The notes under the pieces were generated by a model that worked only from the letters and a program-made list of their open reading frames with translations, was not told the DNA's origin and ran no database searches. The position numbers and the translations under genes were made by a program. From the NCBI RefSeq assembly GCF_049472135.1, contig NZ_JBMOVV010000002.1, positions 124,001 to 188,000 of the forward strand: a stretch of DNA of 64,000 nucleotides, written 5' to 3'. The stretch comes from Arcobacter_B sp049472135 (GTDB taxonomy: Bacteria > Campylobacterota > Campylobacteria > Campylobacterales > Arcobacteraceae). This document shows, one piece after another, positions 24,153 to 32,740 of the stretch (its first letter is position 1; the number at the start of each line of letters is the position of its first letter).

Positions 24153-24731
24153 TTATTTTTCAATTGCTTGAACTTCAACGATGATTTTCACATCTTCACT
24201 AACTGCAACACCACCAAACTCTAAAGCTTTATTCCATTTTAAATCATAATCCATTCTATTGATTTTACCTTTTAAAGTAAATCCAACTCTGTTATTACCT
24301 TTAAAATCTTTAACTGTTGCTAAATCTTCAACTTCTAAAGTTACTGGTTTTGTAATACCTCTGATTGTTAAATCACCTTGCATTTTTCCTTCATCACCAT
24401 CTGCTTTATATGATTTCATTACAAAAGTCATTTTAGGAAACTTTTCTGATAAGAAAAAGTCTGCACTTTTTAAGTGATTGTCTCTTTTTTCAATACCTGT
24501 ATCAATTGAAGCTGTTTGTACTGTTGCTTCAAAAGCATTGAAAATTTTTGTTTTATTATCAAAGTCAATCTTTGCGTCATATTTCTTAAAATCACCCTTT
24601 ACATTTGTAATCATTAGGTGTTTTACAGAAAAACCAACATTTGTATGTGAACCATCTAAGTTATATGGTGTTGCAAATGCTACACCTGCTGATAAAACTG
24701 CTGTTGCTAAAAACTTACTAAAGAATCCCAT
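24153..24731 (-). CDS. YceI-family periplasmic protein
   Basis: A 192-residue secreted protein. Residues 1-20 are a signal peptide (ending in AFA). The rest is a YceI lipocalin-like barrel, seen in YNLDGSHTNVGFSVKHLMI, VKGDFKKYDAKIDFD, NHLKSADFFLSEKFPKMTF, GDLTIRGITKPVTLEVE and RVGFTLKGKINRMDY. The family binds polyisoprenoids or related lipids in the periplasm; its precise role is not settled. It starts with an AAGGAGAC ribosome site and is the first gene of the copper-RiPP operon (33 bases before the precursor gene). Confidence 0.88.
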   Translation of the reverse strand: MGFFSKFLATAVLSAGVAFATPYNLDGSHTNVGFSVKHLMITNVKGDFKKYDAKIDFDNKTKIFNAFEATVQTASIDTGIEKRDNHLKSADFFLSEKFPKMTFVMKSYKADGDEGKMQGDLTIRGITKPVTLEVEDLATVKDFKGNNRVGFTLKGKINRMDYDLKWNKALEFGGVAVSEDVKIIVEVQAIEK

Positions 24732-24808
24732 ATTTGTCTCCTTTTATTAACCCTTATTTAATATTGTTAGGAGAATTTTATATTTTTTTTGTTTAGTCAA
24801 TGTTAAGC

Positions 24809-24841
24809 AGTCATTAAACTTAAAAATAAGTTTTAATGACT
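24809..24841 (-). terminator. Terminator at the end of the cus operon
   Basis: A stem of about 14 bp (agtcattaaactta / taagttttaatgact with one mismatch) overlaps the last codons of cusA. It separates cusA from the copper-RiPP operon that follows on the same strand. Confidence 0.6.
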
Positions 24842-27800
24842 AACAGTAATATCTTTTAACTTATCTCCTTTATATATTGCATATATATAAAAAATTGCAG
24901 GAATTATAATAAGTGTCAATAAAGCTGAACTCACCATCCCACCAATCATTGGTGCTGCTATTCTTTGCATAACTTCACTTCCTACTCCATCTATATACAT
25001 AATAGGAATAAGTCCACCTAAAATAGCAAACAGAGTCATAAGTTTTGGTCTTAATCTTAAAACAGCACCTTTATAAATTCCATGGAATATATGCTCTTTT
25101 GTAAACTCCACTTGCTTTTTAACTAGCTCATTCATAGCTTCGTGTAAATAAACAAGCATCACAATAGAAGTTTCAGCGGCAACTCCTAAAAGAGCTAAGA
25201 AACCAACTATTACAGCAATAGAGATATTAAAATTTAGATAATCTAAATAGAATATCCCACCTGTTAGAGCAAATGGCAATGTAAAGAAAATTATTACCGT
25301 GTAAGTAATATTTCTTAGTGCAAAATATATCAAAATAAATATAATCACAAAAGTTAAAGGAATAATATAAGCTAACCTTTCCATTGCTGATTCAAGATAT
25401 TCACTCTGTCCTGCCCACTCAAAATAGTAGCCCTCAGGAAGTTTTATCTCTTCAAGAAGTTTTACAGCTTCATCTTTATACTGTTTTGAAGAAATACTAT
25501 TTTTAGGAGTGATATAAATAAAGTTTACATTTAAAGCCTTCTCTGATTTAATAACAGAGGGTCCTTCTTCATAGTAAAGTTCTGCAAGCATTTCTAATGG
25601 TTGAAAACCTAGTTTTGTTTTTACTTGAAGATTTTTTAATGCTGTAATATCTTCTCTTTGCGCTGTTTCATATCTTAGACTTATTGGGTATCGCTCTAAA
25701 CCATCAATAAAAGTTGAGATTTTACTTCCTGCAACCCCTAAACTAATAGTTGATAAAATATCATTTTTATTAATACCATATCTTGATAAAAGCTCTTCTT
25801 TTACATCAATATTTAGATAGTATCCAGAATTTATCTTATCAGTTGACACAGATAATGTTTTATCAAAAGCTTTTAATTTTTGCTCTATTAATCCTGCTGT
25901 TTCTTCTAGTTGCTCATGACCGCTTCCATAAAGCTTAATACCAAGAGGAGTTCTAATACCTGTTAAAAGCATATCAATTCTTCCTCTAATAGGATATGTC
26001 CAAGAGTTTATAAGCCCTGCTACTCTTAACTTATCATCCATTTCTTGCATAAGCTTTTTATATGTCATACCCTCTCGCCATTGATCTTCTGGCTTAAAAG
26101 TAATAATTGTCTCAATCATTGCAAGTGGTGCTGGGTCTGTTGCGGTATCTGCTCGCCCTGCTTTACCAAATACTGTATCAACCTCAGGGAAAGACTTGAT
26201 AATCTTATCTGTTTTGTTTGTAAGTTCCCTTGCTAAATCAACACCTATACCATAAGGAGTTACAGGCATATACATAAAAGTTTGCTCATTCATCATGGGC
26301 ATAAACTCCCAGTTTTGTTTTTTGTAAACTGGATAAGCAGCTATGATAGTTCCTATAAATCCTAACACTATTAAATATCTTAGTTTTAGTGAGGCTTTTA
26401 ATAGTGGCGAATATAAAAGTGTAAAGAATCTATTTAAGATATTTTTATTCTCACTTAGTATCTTTCCTTTTATTAAAAATACCATTAAAATAGGCACTAA
26501 AGTAATAGATAAAATAGCTCCTGCTATCATGGCAAAAGTTTTAGTAAATGCAAGTGGAGTAAACAATCTTCCTTCTTGTCCGGTTAAAGCAAATATAGGT
26601 AAGAAAGATACCACTACTAAAATAAGTGCAAAAAAGATTGGACGTCCTACTTGTTTTGCTGATTTTATTATAATCTCTACTCGCTCTTTGTTAGAGATAT
26701 TCTCTTTTCCTTGAAGATACTTGTGAGCATTTTCCACCATAACTATTGTTGCATCTACCATTGCTCCAATTGCAATAGCAATACCACCTAAACTCATAAT
26801 ATTTGAACCCATTCCAAATAGTTTCATTAGTAAAAAAGTAATTAAAACAGTAATAGGTAAAGTAATGATAATAATCAATGCACTTCTAAAGTGGAATAAA
26901 AACAAGGCACTAACAATAATAACTATAATAGACTCTTCAATAAGAGTATTTTTTAAAGTATCAATAGCCTTATCAATAAGTGATGTTCTATCGTAAGTCT
27001 CAACTACTTCAACACCCTCTACTTTTAAAGTCTCTAGCTTTTTCTTTACAGCTTTGATTACAGCATAAGGGTTTTCGCCATATCTTACAACAACTATTCC
27101 ACCTACTGTATCACCCTGCCCATTTAAATCAGCCATACCTCTTCTGTTTGTAGAAGTTATATTTACATCAGCTATATCTTTTATTTTTAAAGGTGTGTCA
27201 TTAAACGTTTTAATTGTGATATTTTCAATATCTACAACACTTTGTAAATAGCCTTTGGCTTGAATCATATGCTCAAAACCATTTTCTAAAACAATTCTTC
27301 CTCCTTGTTCATCATTGTTTGAAGTCAGAGCCTTTTTTATTTCATCAATACTTAAATCATACTGCACTAACTTATCTTGATTTAGTGTAATCTCATAGTT
27401 TTTTATAAAACCACCAATTGAAGCTACTTCACTTACACCATCAACACCCAAAAGTGCATATTTATAATAGTAATCTTGTAGAGTTCTTAACTCATCAAGG
27501 GATTTAGTATCTGATTTTAAAGCATACTCATATGCCCAACCAACACCTGTAGCATCTGGACCAATAGCAACATTTACACCATCTGGAAATGTTCCTTGAA
27601 GCTGTGATAACTGCTCTAAAATTCTATTTCTTGAATCATATAAATCTGTACCATCTTTAAAAATGATATAAATCAAAGCATTTTGAAAAGAACTCATGGC
27701 TCTTACTGTTTCAATATCAGGTAAACTCATCAGATTCGAAATCAAAGGATATGATACTTGCTCTTCTATTGTTTTAGGACTTTGTCCTGGCCATTTAACT

Positions 27801-27949
27801 TGTACAATTACCTGAGGTGGTGATAAATCAGGAATTGCATCAAGAGATGTGTTTTTAACTGCCCAAAACGAAGCAAAACTTAGAACTATTACTGAAAATA
27901 GAATTAAGAACTTATTTCTAATACTATATGAGATTATACTTTCAACCAT
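24833..27949 (-). CDS. cusA: CusA-type heavy-metal RND efflux pump
   Basis: A 1038-residue inner-membrane RND transporter that drives copper(I)/silver(I) out through CusB and an outer-membrane channel. It has twelve membrane segments, with the HME-RND opening IPDLSPPQVIVQVKWPGQSP and the proton-relay region GAMVDATIVMVENAHK. The Met residues used for Cu/Ag binding in CusA are kept in the matching contexts YMPVTPYGIG, APLAMIET and RIDMLLTGI, which favours copper/silver over zinc/cobalt/cadmium. It is the last gene of the YtkA-cusC-cusB-cusA operon; its start lies 9 bases after cusB. Confidence 0.95.
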   Translation of the reverse strand: MVESIISYSIRNKFLILFSVIVLSFASFWAVKNTSLDAIPDLSPPQVIVQVKWPGQSPKTIEEQVSYPLISNLMSLPDIETVRAMSSFQNALIYIIFKDGTDLYDSRNRILEQLSQLQGTFPDGVNVAIGPDATGVGWAYEYALKSDTKSLDELRTLQDYYYKYALLGVDGVSEVASIGGFIKNYEITLNQDKLVQYDLSIDEIKKALTSNNDEQGGRIVLENGFEHMIQAKGYLQSVVDIENITIKTFNDTPLKIKDIADVNITSTNRRGMADLNGQGDTVGGIVVVRYGENPYAVIKAVKKKLETLKVEGVEVVETYDRTSLIDKAIDTLKNTLIEESIIVIIVSALFLFHFRSALIIIITLPITVLITFLLMKLFGMGSNIMSLGGIAIAIGAMVDATIVMVENAHKYLQGKENISNKERVEIIIKSAKQVGRPIFFALILVVVSFLPIFALTGQEGRLFTPLAFTKTFAMIAGAILSITLVPILMVFLIKGKILSENKNILNRFFTLLYSPLLKASLKLRYLIVLGFIGTIIAAYPVYKKQNWEFMPMMNEQTFMYMPVTPYGIGVDLARELTNKTDKIIKSFPEVDTVFGKAGRADTATDPAPLAMIETIITFKPEDQWREGMTYKKLMQEMDDKLRVAGLINSWTYPIRGRIDMLLTGIRTPLGIKLYGSGHEQLEETAGLIEQKLKAFDKTLSVSTDKINSGYYLNIDVKEELLSRYGINKNDILSTISLGVAGSKISTFIDGLERYPISLRYETAQREDITALKNLQVKTKLGFQPLEMLAELYYEEGPSVIKSEKALNVNFIYITPKNSISSKQYKDEAVKLLEEIKLPEGYYFEWAGQSEYLESAMERLAYIIPLTFVIIFILIYFALRNITYTVIIFFTLPFALTGGIFYLDYLNFNISIAVIVGFLALLGVAAETSIVMLVYLHEAMNELVKKQVEFTKEHIFHGIYKGAVLRLRPKLMTLFAILGGLIPIMYIDGVGSEVMQRIAAPMIGGMVSSALLTLIIIPAIFYIYAIYKGDKLKDITVSH

Positions 27950-27958
27950 GATATATTC

Positions 27959-28978
27959 CTACCAGTCATCATCTGTATCAGAGTCATAAAGTGCATTTGT
28001 AACTGCATCTGAATCTAATAAGAATAAAGCATTATTAATTACTTCATCACCCTCTTCTAAGCCATCAAGTATTTCGTATTTGTAAGAAGATAACCTTTTT
28101 GCTTCAACCTTTACAGGTTCAAACTCTTTTTTAGAAATAGGCTTAAATACATAGTGTTCACTTCCTTTTGATAAAACTGCTGTTTTAGGAAGTGTAAGCA
28201 TAGTTTTTTGAGTAGATTTTAGTTTAACATTTCCAAACATATTTGGATAAAGTTTTAAATCTTTGTTATCAACTACAAATCTTACATCAACACTTTTATC
28301 TTTTTCATCTACATTTGGATAAATATAATCAAGTTTTGTTTTAATAGGAGTAGCTATTCCATCCACATAAACTAAAGCTTCCATTTCATCTTTTAAAAAG
28401 TTCAAATCTTTTTGGTAAATATTTGCAATAAACCAAAGTTTTTCTATATTTGCAAGCTGTAATAAAAGGTTACCTTTTTTTATGGCACCTTTGTCATTTA
28501 TATTTTTTTGTAAAACTATTGAATTTATAGGCGAGTATACTTTTATTCCTTCATAAGAAAGCTTTGCATTTTTTATTTTTTGTAGCTCTTTTTTATTTAT
28601 ATCTAAAGCTTTCAATCTCTCTAAAGTACTTAAATAAAGGGCTTTATTAACTTTTTTTGCGATTTGTAACTCTTTTTGAATTGAGTAAATCTCATCTGAA
28701 TAAACTTGAAAAAGCTCTTCATTTTTCTTCACTTTCATAAAAGTTTTATTTGCATTTAAATTTGTAATAAACCCATCAAATCTAGTAACCACATCAACTA
28801 CTTTTGACTCATCAATTGCCATCTTTCCATAAAAGCTTTTTGTTATTGAAACCTCTTCTTGTTTAACTTTTACTGTTTTTCTATTAAATAACTGTTCAAC
28901 TTCTATAATTTTTGCATTTAAATTTGTAAAAATAAATATTGATAAAAAAATTGCACTTTTTAAATAAAACTTCTGCAT
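27959..28978 (-). CDS. cusB: CusB-type periplasmic adaptor protein
   Basis: A 339-residue membrane-fusion protein with a signal peptide (to about residue 22). The split barrel-sandwich/lipoyl parts are around VVDVVTRFDGFITNLNANKT and YEGIKVYSPINSIVLQK; a short helical hairpin lies between (YSIQKELQIAKKVNKAL). The beta-barrel and membrane-proximal domains include LWFIANIYQKDL, RFVVDNKDLKLYPNMFGNV and LPKTAVLSKGSEHYVF. It is shorter than the E. coli protein and lacks its Met-rich N-terminus. It joins CusA to the outer-membrane channel and sits between their genes with 3-9 base gaps. The tail is acidic (SDTDDDW). Confidence 0.88.
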   Translation of the reverse strand: MQKFYLKSAIFLSIFIFTNLNAKIIEVEQLFNRKTVKVKQEEVSITKSFYGKMAIDESKVVDVVTRFDGFITNLNANKTFMKVKKNEELFQVYSDEIYSIQKELQIAKKVNKALYLSTLERLKALDINKKELQKIKNAKLSYEGIKVYSPINSIVLQKNINDKGAIKKGNLLLQLANIEKLWFIANIYQKDLNFLKDEMEALVYVDGIATPIKTKLDYIYPNVDEKDKSVDVRFVVDNKDLKLYPNMFGNVKLKSTQKTMLTLPKTAVLSKGSEHYVFKPISKKEFEPVKVEAKRLSSYKYEILDGLEEGDEVINNALFLLDSDAVTNALYDSDTDDDW

Positions 28979-28981
28979 TTA

Positions 28982-30178
28982 TTAATCCTCTAAAGTATAA
29001 TATTTTGTTTTTGAATAGTTTGAAAAGTACTCAAACTTTTCATCAAGGGCTTTTATCTCAAATGAGATTAACTCATTTAGATTTTTGATTAAAGCTTGTG
29101 GCTTTACACTTGAAAAACTATTGTAGTTTTCAAGGTTTTTCTGGATTTTATTTTTCAGTGGTAAAACCTGTTTTTTAATTAGCTCATAGTTTACATAAGC
29201 ACTATTTGCATTGTTTATATAAGTTTTAAGTTCAGTTTGTAAAACTCTTTTTGAATCATCAAGTTTTGAAGAGACTTTACTTGATTCAAACTTTGCTTTT
29301 AAAGATTTCACACTTTGAGTATTGTTTATAGCCAAAGGAATATTCACAGAAATATTTGCATAATCTTCAAACTTGCTATCTCTATTAAAATAAGTCACAT
29401 TTAACTTAATATCTGGGATTTCATTTGCTTTTTCAAGCTTTGAAAGATACATATATCTTTTTGACTTTACATACTCTTGCTTTATAATTGGATGTTCATC
29501 ACTATTCATATTTAAAGCTAGTTTAGAAAGATTTTCTATTTTTGTTTGAGTAATCTCATCTATTTTCATATAAGAAATCTGTTCTAACTTTAAATATAAA
29601 TTATCAATTAGATTCTTTAATTTTTGTTTTTGTATCTGCACATTTAAAAACAAAACTTTTGTATCAAGTATTTCATTTTGTGTAGCTTTCCCAAACTCAT
29701 AAAGAGATTTTGATAAAGACTCTAATGTTTTGATATTTTTTTCATACTCATTTAGTAGTTTTAGCTTCTTTTCTAAAACTACTATTGAGTATGCTAATTC
29801 ATAAATTTTTGCTTTTAACTTTAACTTTTTATCTTCTAATACTAAAGACTTTATTTGCATGTCTTTTAAAGCGATTTTCTCTTTTATTTCTAACTTATCA
29901 TTTGTAGGTATAACTTGAGAAAGTCCGATAAAAGAAGCCTGCATTGCTTCTTTATCTCTTTTAAAAGGCTTAGTAAAATGAATATCATTAAAACCTAAAC
30001 TTAAAACTGGATCACTCCATTTTGAAGCTAGTTTTATATTCTCATTTGCCACTTTAATAGAGTGATTTAAACTTCTTAAATCACTACTATTTTGTAAACT
30101 ATTTGAAACGATTTCATCTATTGATACAGCAAAACTAAAAGATGTACATAAAGTTAATGTTAAAGCTAGCTTTTTCAT
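28982..30178 (-). CDS. cusC: TolC-family outer-membrane efflux channel (CusC-like)
   Basis: A 398-residue outer-membrane factor. A signal peptide (MKKLALTLTLCTSFSFA) is followed by two long-helix repeats typical of TolC proteins: NSLQNSSDLRSLNHSIKVANENIKLASK, WSDPVLSLGFNDIHF and the second half with VTYFNRDSKFEDYANISVNIPL. No lipobox is seen, unlike E. coli CusC. Its ATG overlaps the upstream YtkA-like stop by one base, and cusB starts 3 bases after its end. It should form the exit duct of the copper pump. Confidence 0.88.
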   Translation of the reverse strand: MKKLALTLTLCTSFSFAVSIDEIVSNSLQNSSDLRSLNHSIKVANENIKLASKWSDPVLSLGFNDIHFTKPFKRDKEAMQASFIGLSQVIPTNDKLEIKEKIALKDMQIKSLVLEDKKLKLKAKIYELAYSIVVLEKKLKLLNEYEKNIKTLESLSKSLYEFGKATQNEILDTKVLFLNVQIQKQKLKNLIDNLYLKLEQISYMKIDEITQTKIENLSKLALNMNSDEHPIIKQEYVKSKRYMYLSKLEKANEIPDIKLNVTYFNRDSKFEDYANISVNIPLAINNTQSVKSLKAKFESSKVSSKLDDSKRVLQTELKTYINNANSAYVNYELIKKQVLPLKNKIQKNLENYNSFSSVKPQALIKNLNELISFEIKALDEKFEYFSNYSKTKYYTLED

Positions 30179-30561
30179 TATAAGTTCACGCTTCCTCTTA
30201 CAGTATGAACTTTTCCTTCTTTAGTTTTAAACTTTAGTTGATACTGCCAAGTTCCGCCCATAGAGAAGTTAATCATCATTTTATATTTGTCATTTACTAG
30301 TTTTGCTTTATCTGTGTATTCCATATATGGCATACCTGGCATTTCTGGCATAAAAAACTTTGATTTAACTTTTGCGTTTGTTATTGCTTGTCCATCTTTA
30401 GATAATTCTACAAAAATATCATTATCACCAACAACTAAAGATTTTTCAGAAGTTAATTTAATAGTATAACCATCCTTTTCTCCTGTTTGAGAAACTGGTT
30501 CTGCACTTAAAATACCAACTGCAAATAACATTGCTACTAAAACTTTGAAAATTGACTTCAT
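30178..30561 (-). CDS. YtkA-like secreted protein, possible copper-binding partner of the Cus pump
   Basis: A 127-residue protein with a signal peptide (to about residue 20) and a YtkA/FixH-like beta-sandwich (GYTIKLTSEKSLVVGDNDIFV ending in GGTWQYQLKFKT). A Met-rich loop, FFMPEMPGMPYMEY (about residues 69-82), could bind Cu(I). It is the first gene of the cus operon and overlaps cusC by one base, in the place where other systems encode CusF. This suggests a periplasmic copper-delivery role, by context only. Its ribosome site lies in a hairpin described separately. Confidence 0.75.
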   Translation of the reverse strand: MKSIFKVLVAMLFAVGILSAEPVSQTGEKDGYTIKLTSEKSLVVGDNDIFVELSKDGQAITNAKVKSKFFMPEMPGMPYMEYTDKAKLVNDKYKMMINFSMGGTWQYQLKFKTKEGKVHTVRGSVNL

Positions 30562-30589
30562 TTAAGACTCCTAAATTTTTATTTTAGGA

Positions 30590-30621
30590 ATCTTATCTTT
30601 TTTATATGTAGTTTGTGTGGA
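30590..30621 (-). promoter_or_regulatory. Promoter of the cus operon with tandem 7-bp operator
   Basis: Read on the minus strand: TCCACAC (30621-30615), 4 bases, TACATAT (30610-30604), 8 bases, then TAAGAT as the -10 box (30595-30590). The tandem half-sites have an 11-bp period, as OmpR-family regulators require. The same layout, with the same spacings, occurs at 32476-32507 and 34540-34571. The operator starts 2 bases after the sensor-kinase stop codon. Confidence 0.7.
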
Positions 30622-30622
30622 G

Positions 30623-31771
30623 TTAAAATTTTAATTTAAAAGTAGTTGATTTTTGGTACTCTGAACTTACTTCAACTCTTATATTATAGTATTTACAAAT
30701 ATCACTTACGATATTTAAACCAAGTCCAAAACCGCCTTGTTCATTAGTGGCTCTATAGTATCTGTTGAAAATATCATTTACTTTTTCTTTTTTTATACCT
30801 ATTCCCGTATCTTCAACTGTCAAAATGCCATCTTTTAAAGATATATAAATTGTTCCATTTATTTTATTGTATTTCAATGCATTTGAGATTAGATTATTTG
30901 CTACTCTGATAAAATCATCTTTATCTATTTGAAAATTAAAATCCTCAAGTTGAGTTTTTATTTCAACTCTTTTTTTATTTGCTAAAGGAATAAAATACTC
31001 TAACTGTTCTTCAATAAGCTCTTTTAGATTATAGTTCTGTACGTTTCTATTTTTATCTTTATCTTGTAAAAAAATATATGTTAAATCTTTATATATCTCT
31101 GATACTCGTTGTGCACTAAGTCTTATACGTTCAATCTTTTTCTCATTTAAACTTGTACTTTCTGTAGACATCATAATAGCACTAATTGGTGTATTTAATT
31201 CATGTGTAGTATCTTTAATAAAGTTGTTTAACTTTAATCTTTCTTCTTTAATTGGCTTCAAAAACAGTTTTGCTAAATAGTAACCTGTTAAGAAAACAAA
31301 AGAGTAAACTAATAAAAAGAATAAAGCTATATCTAGCTTAAGTTTTTTGACCTTTTTATGGAATAAATTTTCTTCAATAGCTATATAATAAACACCCAAA
31401 TGTCCTAAGGTAGAGTCATCAACTAAAATAAAATGTTCTTTATGAATTACAATCTCTTTTGAGAAATCTATTTCATCATTTAAATTCCCAAAAATCTTTT
31501 TTTTATTTTCATTATAAAAAGATATCTTGTAATCTTTTGTATCTAAAATATCTGTTGTATCAAAGTTTGTATTTGTCATATGTGCATATATTATCTTTGA
31601 AGATATTTGAGAAACAATATTTTGCATGTTTGATTTTATTAAATCAAAATATAATCTTTTTTCATTTTGAAAATAAAAAAATGCAATTAAAAGCATTAAT
31701 ATTAAAGAAGAACCTAAATAAAGACCTAAAAATCTAAAAAATGTTCTCTTTTCACTTCTTGTTAAATCTAT
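30623..31771 (-). CDS. Sensor histidine kinase of the copper locus (CusS-like)
   Basis: A membrane sensor kinase. It has a first membrane helix (about LGLYLGSSLILILMLLIAFF), a short periplasmic domain of about 95 residues, a second helix (LFFLLVYSFVFLTGYYLA), HisKA with His in DTTHELNTPISA, and HATPase_c (NLISNALKYN, VEDTGIGI, GGFGLGLNI). It should control the response regulator encoded just upstream. The first ATG (31696) would cut the first helix in half. The frame stays open up to 31777 and encodes TRSEKRTFFRFLGLYLGSS without any ATG, GTG or TTG. I therefore place the start at an ATA (31771) behind AGAGGAATAGG, overlapping the regulator gene; this start is uncertain. Confidence 0.8.
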   Translation of the reverse strand: MDLTRSEKRTFFRFLGLYLGSSLILMLLIAFFYFQNEKRLYFDLIKSNMQNIVSQISSKIIYAHMTNTNFDTTDILDTKDYKISFYNENKKKIFGNLNDEIDFSKEIVIHKEHFILVDDSTLGHLGVYYIAIEENLFHKKVKKLKLDIALFFLLVYSFVFLTGYYLAKLFLKPIKEERLKLNNFIKDTTHELNTPISAIMMSTESTSLNEKKIERIRLSAQRVSEIYKDLTYIFLQDKDKNRNVQNYNLKELIEEQLEYFIPLANKKRVEIKTQLEDFNFQIDKDDFIRVANNLISNALKYNKINGTIYISLKDGILTVEDTGIGIKKEKVNDIFNRYYRATNEQGGFGLGLNIVSDICKYYNIRVEVSSEYQKSTTFKLKF

Positions 31772-32414
31772 AACCTATTCCTCTTGTATTTGATATATAC
31801 TCTTCACCAATATATTTTCTTATATTTTTTATATAAGTCCTAATTGTTGAGTCAGATGGTATTTCTTCATATATCCAGATATTATTACATAATTCTTCTA
31901 TACTTACATGTCTCATATGATTTTTTATTAAATAAGATAAAACTTCAAACTCTTTTTTTGCCAAATGTTTTTCTTTGCCATGATTTATTATTTTTAATTC
32001 TGAACTATCTAATAAAATATTCTCATCAATCTTTATAATATTTGAAGAAGAGATATTATGCAATCTTTTTTGATTTTCTATTCTTAAATTTAGTTCTTTT
32101 AACTCAAAAGGTTTTTTTATATAATCATCACAACCTGATCTAAACCCCTCTTCCATATCTTCCAATAAATTTGCTGAAGTTATAAAAATAGCAGGTGTTT
32201 TTATCTCTTTTTCTCTTAGCTCTTTTAAAAGAGTAAAACCATTTATATTAGGTACATTTACATCTAAAAGTAATAAATCAAAAGTCTTTGAATATAAAAG
32301 TTCTTGAGCAGATTCACCATCAAAACATACAGTTACTTCATAACCTTGTTCTTCTAAAAACTCTTCAATTATCTCATTTAATACAAAATCGTCTTCTAAT
32401 AATAATATTTTCAT
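31752..32414 (-). CDS. OmpR-family response regulator of the copper locus (CusR-like)
   Basis: A 220-residue regulator. The receiver domain holds the acidic pair in LLLEDDF, the phospho-acceptor Asp51 (LLLLDVNVP), Thr/Ser in FITSA and Lys in IKKPFE. A winged-helix DNA-binding domain follows (KEFEVLSYLIKNH, recognition helix SDSTIRTYIKNIRKYIG, wing NTRGIGYRF). It overlaps the start of the kinase gene and is divergent from the SHOCT operon. Its likely targets are the three tandem TCCACAY promoters in this locus. It has a close paralogue at 33622 with a nearly identical recognition helix. Confidence 0.9.
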   Translation of the reverse strand: MKILLLEDDFVLNEIIEEFLEEQGYEVTVCFDGESAQELLYSKTFDLLLLDVNVPNINGFTLLKELREKEIKTPAIFITSANLLEDMEEGFRSGCDDYIKKPFELKELNLRIENQKRLHNISSSNIIKIDENILLDSSELKIINHGKEKHLAKKEFEVLSYLIKNHMRHVSIEELCNNIWIYEEIPSDSTIRTYIKNIRKYIGEEYISNTRGIGYRFNKK

Positions 32415-32475
32415 ACTAATCCTTATTATTTTTTATTGTAACATAATTTTTTTATAAAAATAAGCTAAATATTAC

Positions 32476-32507
32476 TCCACACAAAATCCACACTATCCTT
32501 CTATAAT
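32476..32507 (+). promoter_or_regulatory. Promoter of the SHOCT-DUF411-cytochrome operon with tandem 7-bp operator
   Basis: TCCACAC (32476-32482), four A, TCCACAC (32487-32493), 8 bases, then TATAAT (32502-32507). The half-sites are identical and 11 bp apart. This is the best copy of the operator shared with the cus promoter (30590-30621) and the peptide promoter (34540-34571). It lies in the region divergent to the response regulator gene. Confidence 0.75.
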
Positions 32508-32524
32508 GAAAAAAAGGAGCTATC

Positions 32525-32740
32525 ATGTTTGCATATATGGATATGAATATGACTATATTTCATGGCTTTGCCATGTTTATATTTTGGATTATCATCTTTT
32601 TTATTTTATTTTCATTATTAAATAAAAAGGAACATAAAAAAGACTCAGCAATTGAAATATTGCAAAAACGTTTGGCAAAAGGTGAAATCTCTAAAGAGCA
32701 ATATGAAGAAATCAAAAAAACATTAAGACAGGAGCATTAA
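32525..32740 (+). CDS. Small membrane protein with SHOCT domain
   Basis: A 71-residue protein. One membrane helix (FAMFIFWIIIFFILFSLL, about residues 15-32) is followed by a C-terminal SHOCT motif (AIEILQKRLAKGEISKEQYEEIKKTL), a short helical module common in small membrane proteins. The N-terminus is Met-rich (MFAYMDMNMT), which could contact copper at the periplasmic face. An AAAGGAGC ribosome site precedes the ATG. It is the first gene of the operon and its stop is directly followed by the DUF411 start. Confidence 0.8.
   Translation: MFAYMDMNMTIFHGFAMFIFWIIIFFILFSLLNKKEHKKDSAIEILQKRLAKGEISKEQYEEIKKTLRQEH

Noticed and set aside
30565..30597. An intrinsic terminator for the sensor kinase
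   Set aside because: The stem is not followed by a T run on the minus strand, and it contains the ribosome site and -10 box of the cus operon; it is better viewed as a leader hairpin.
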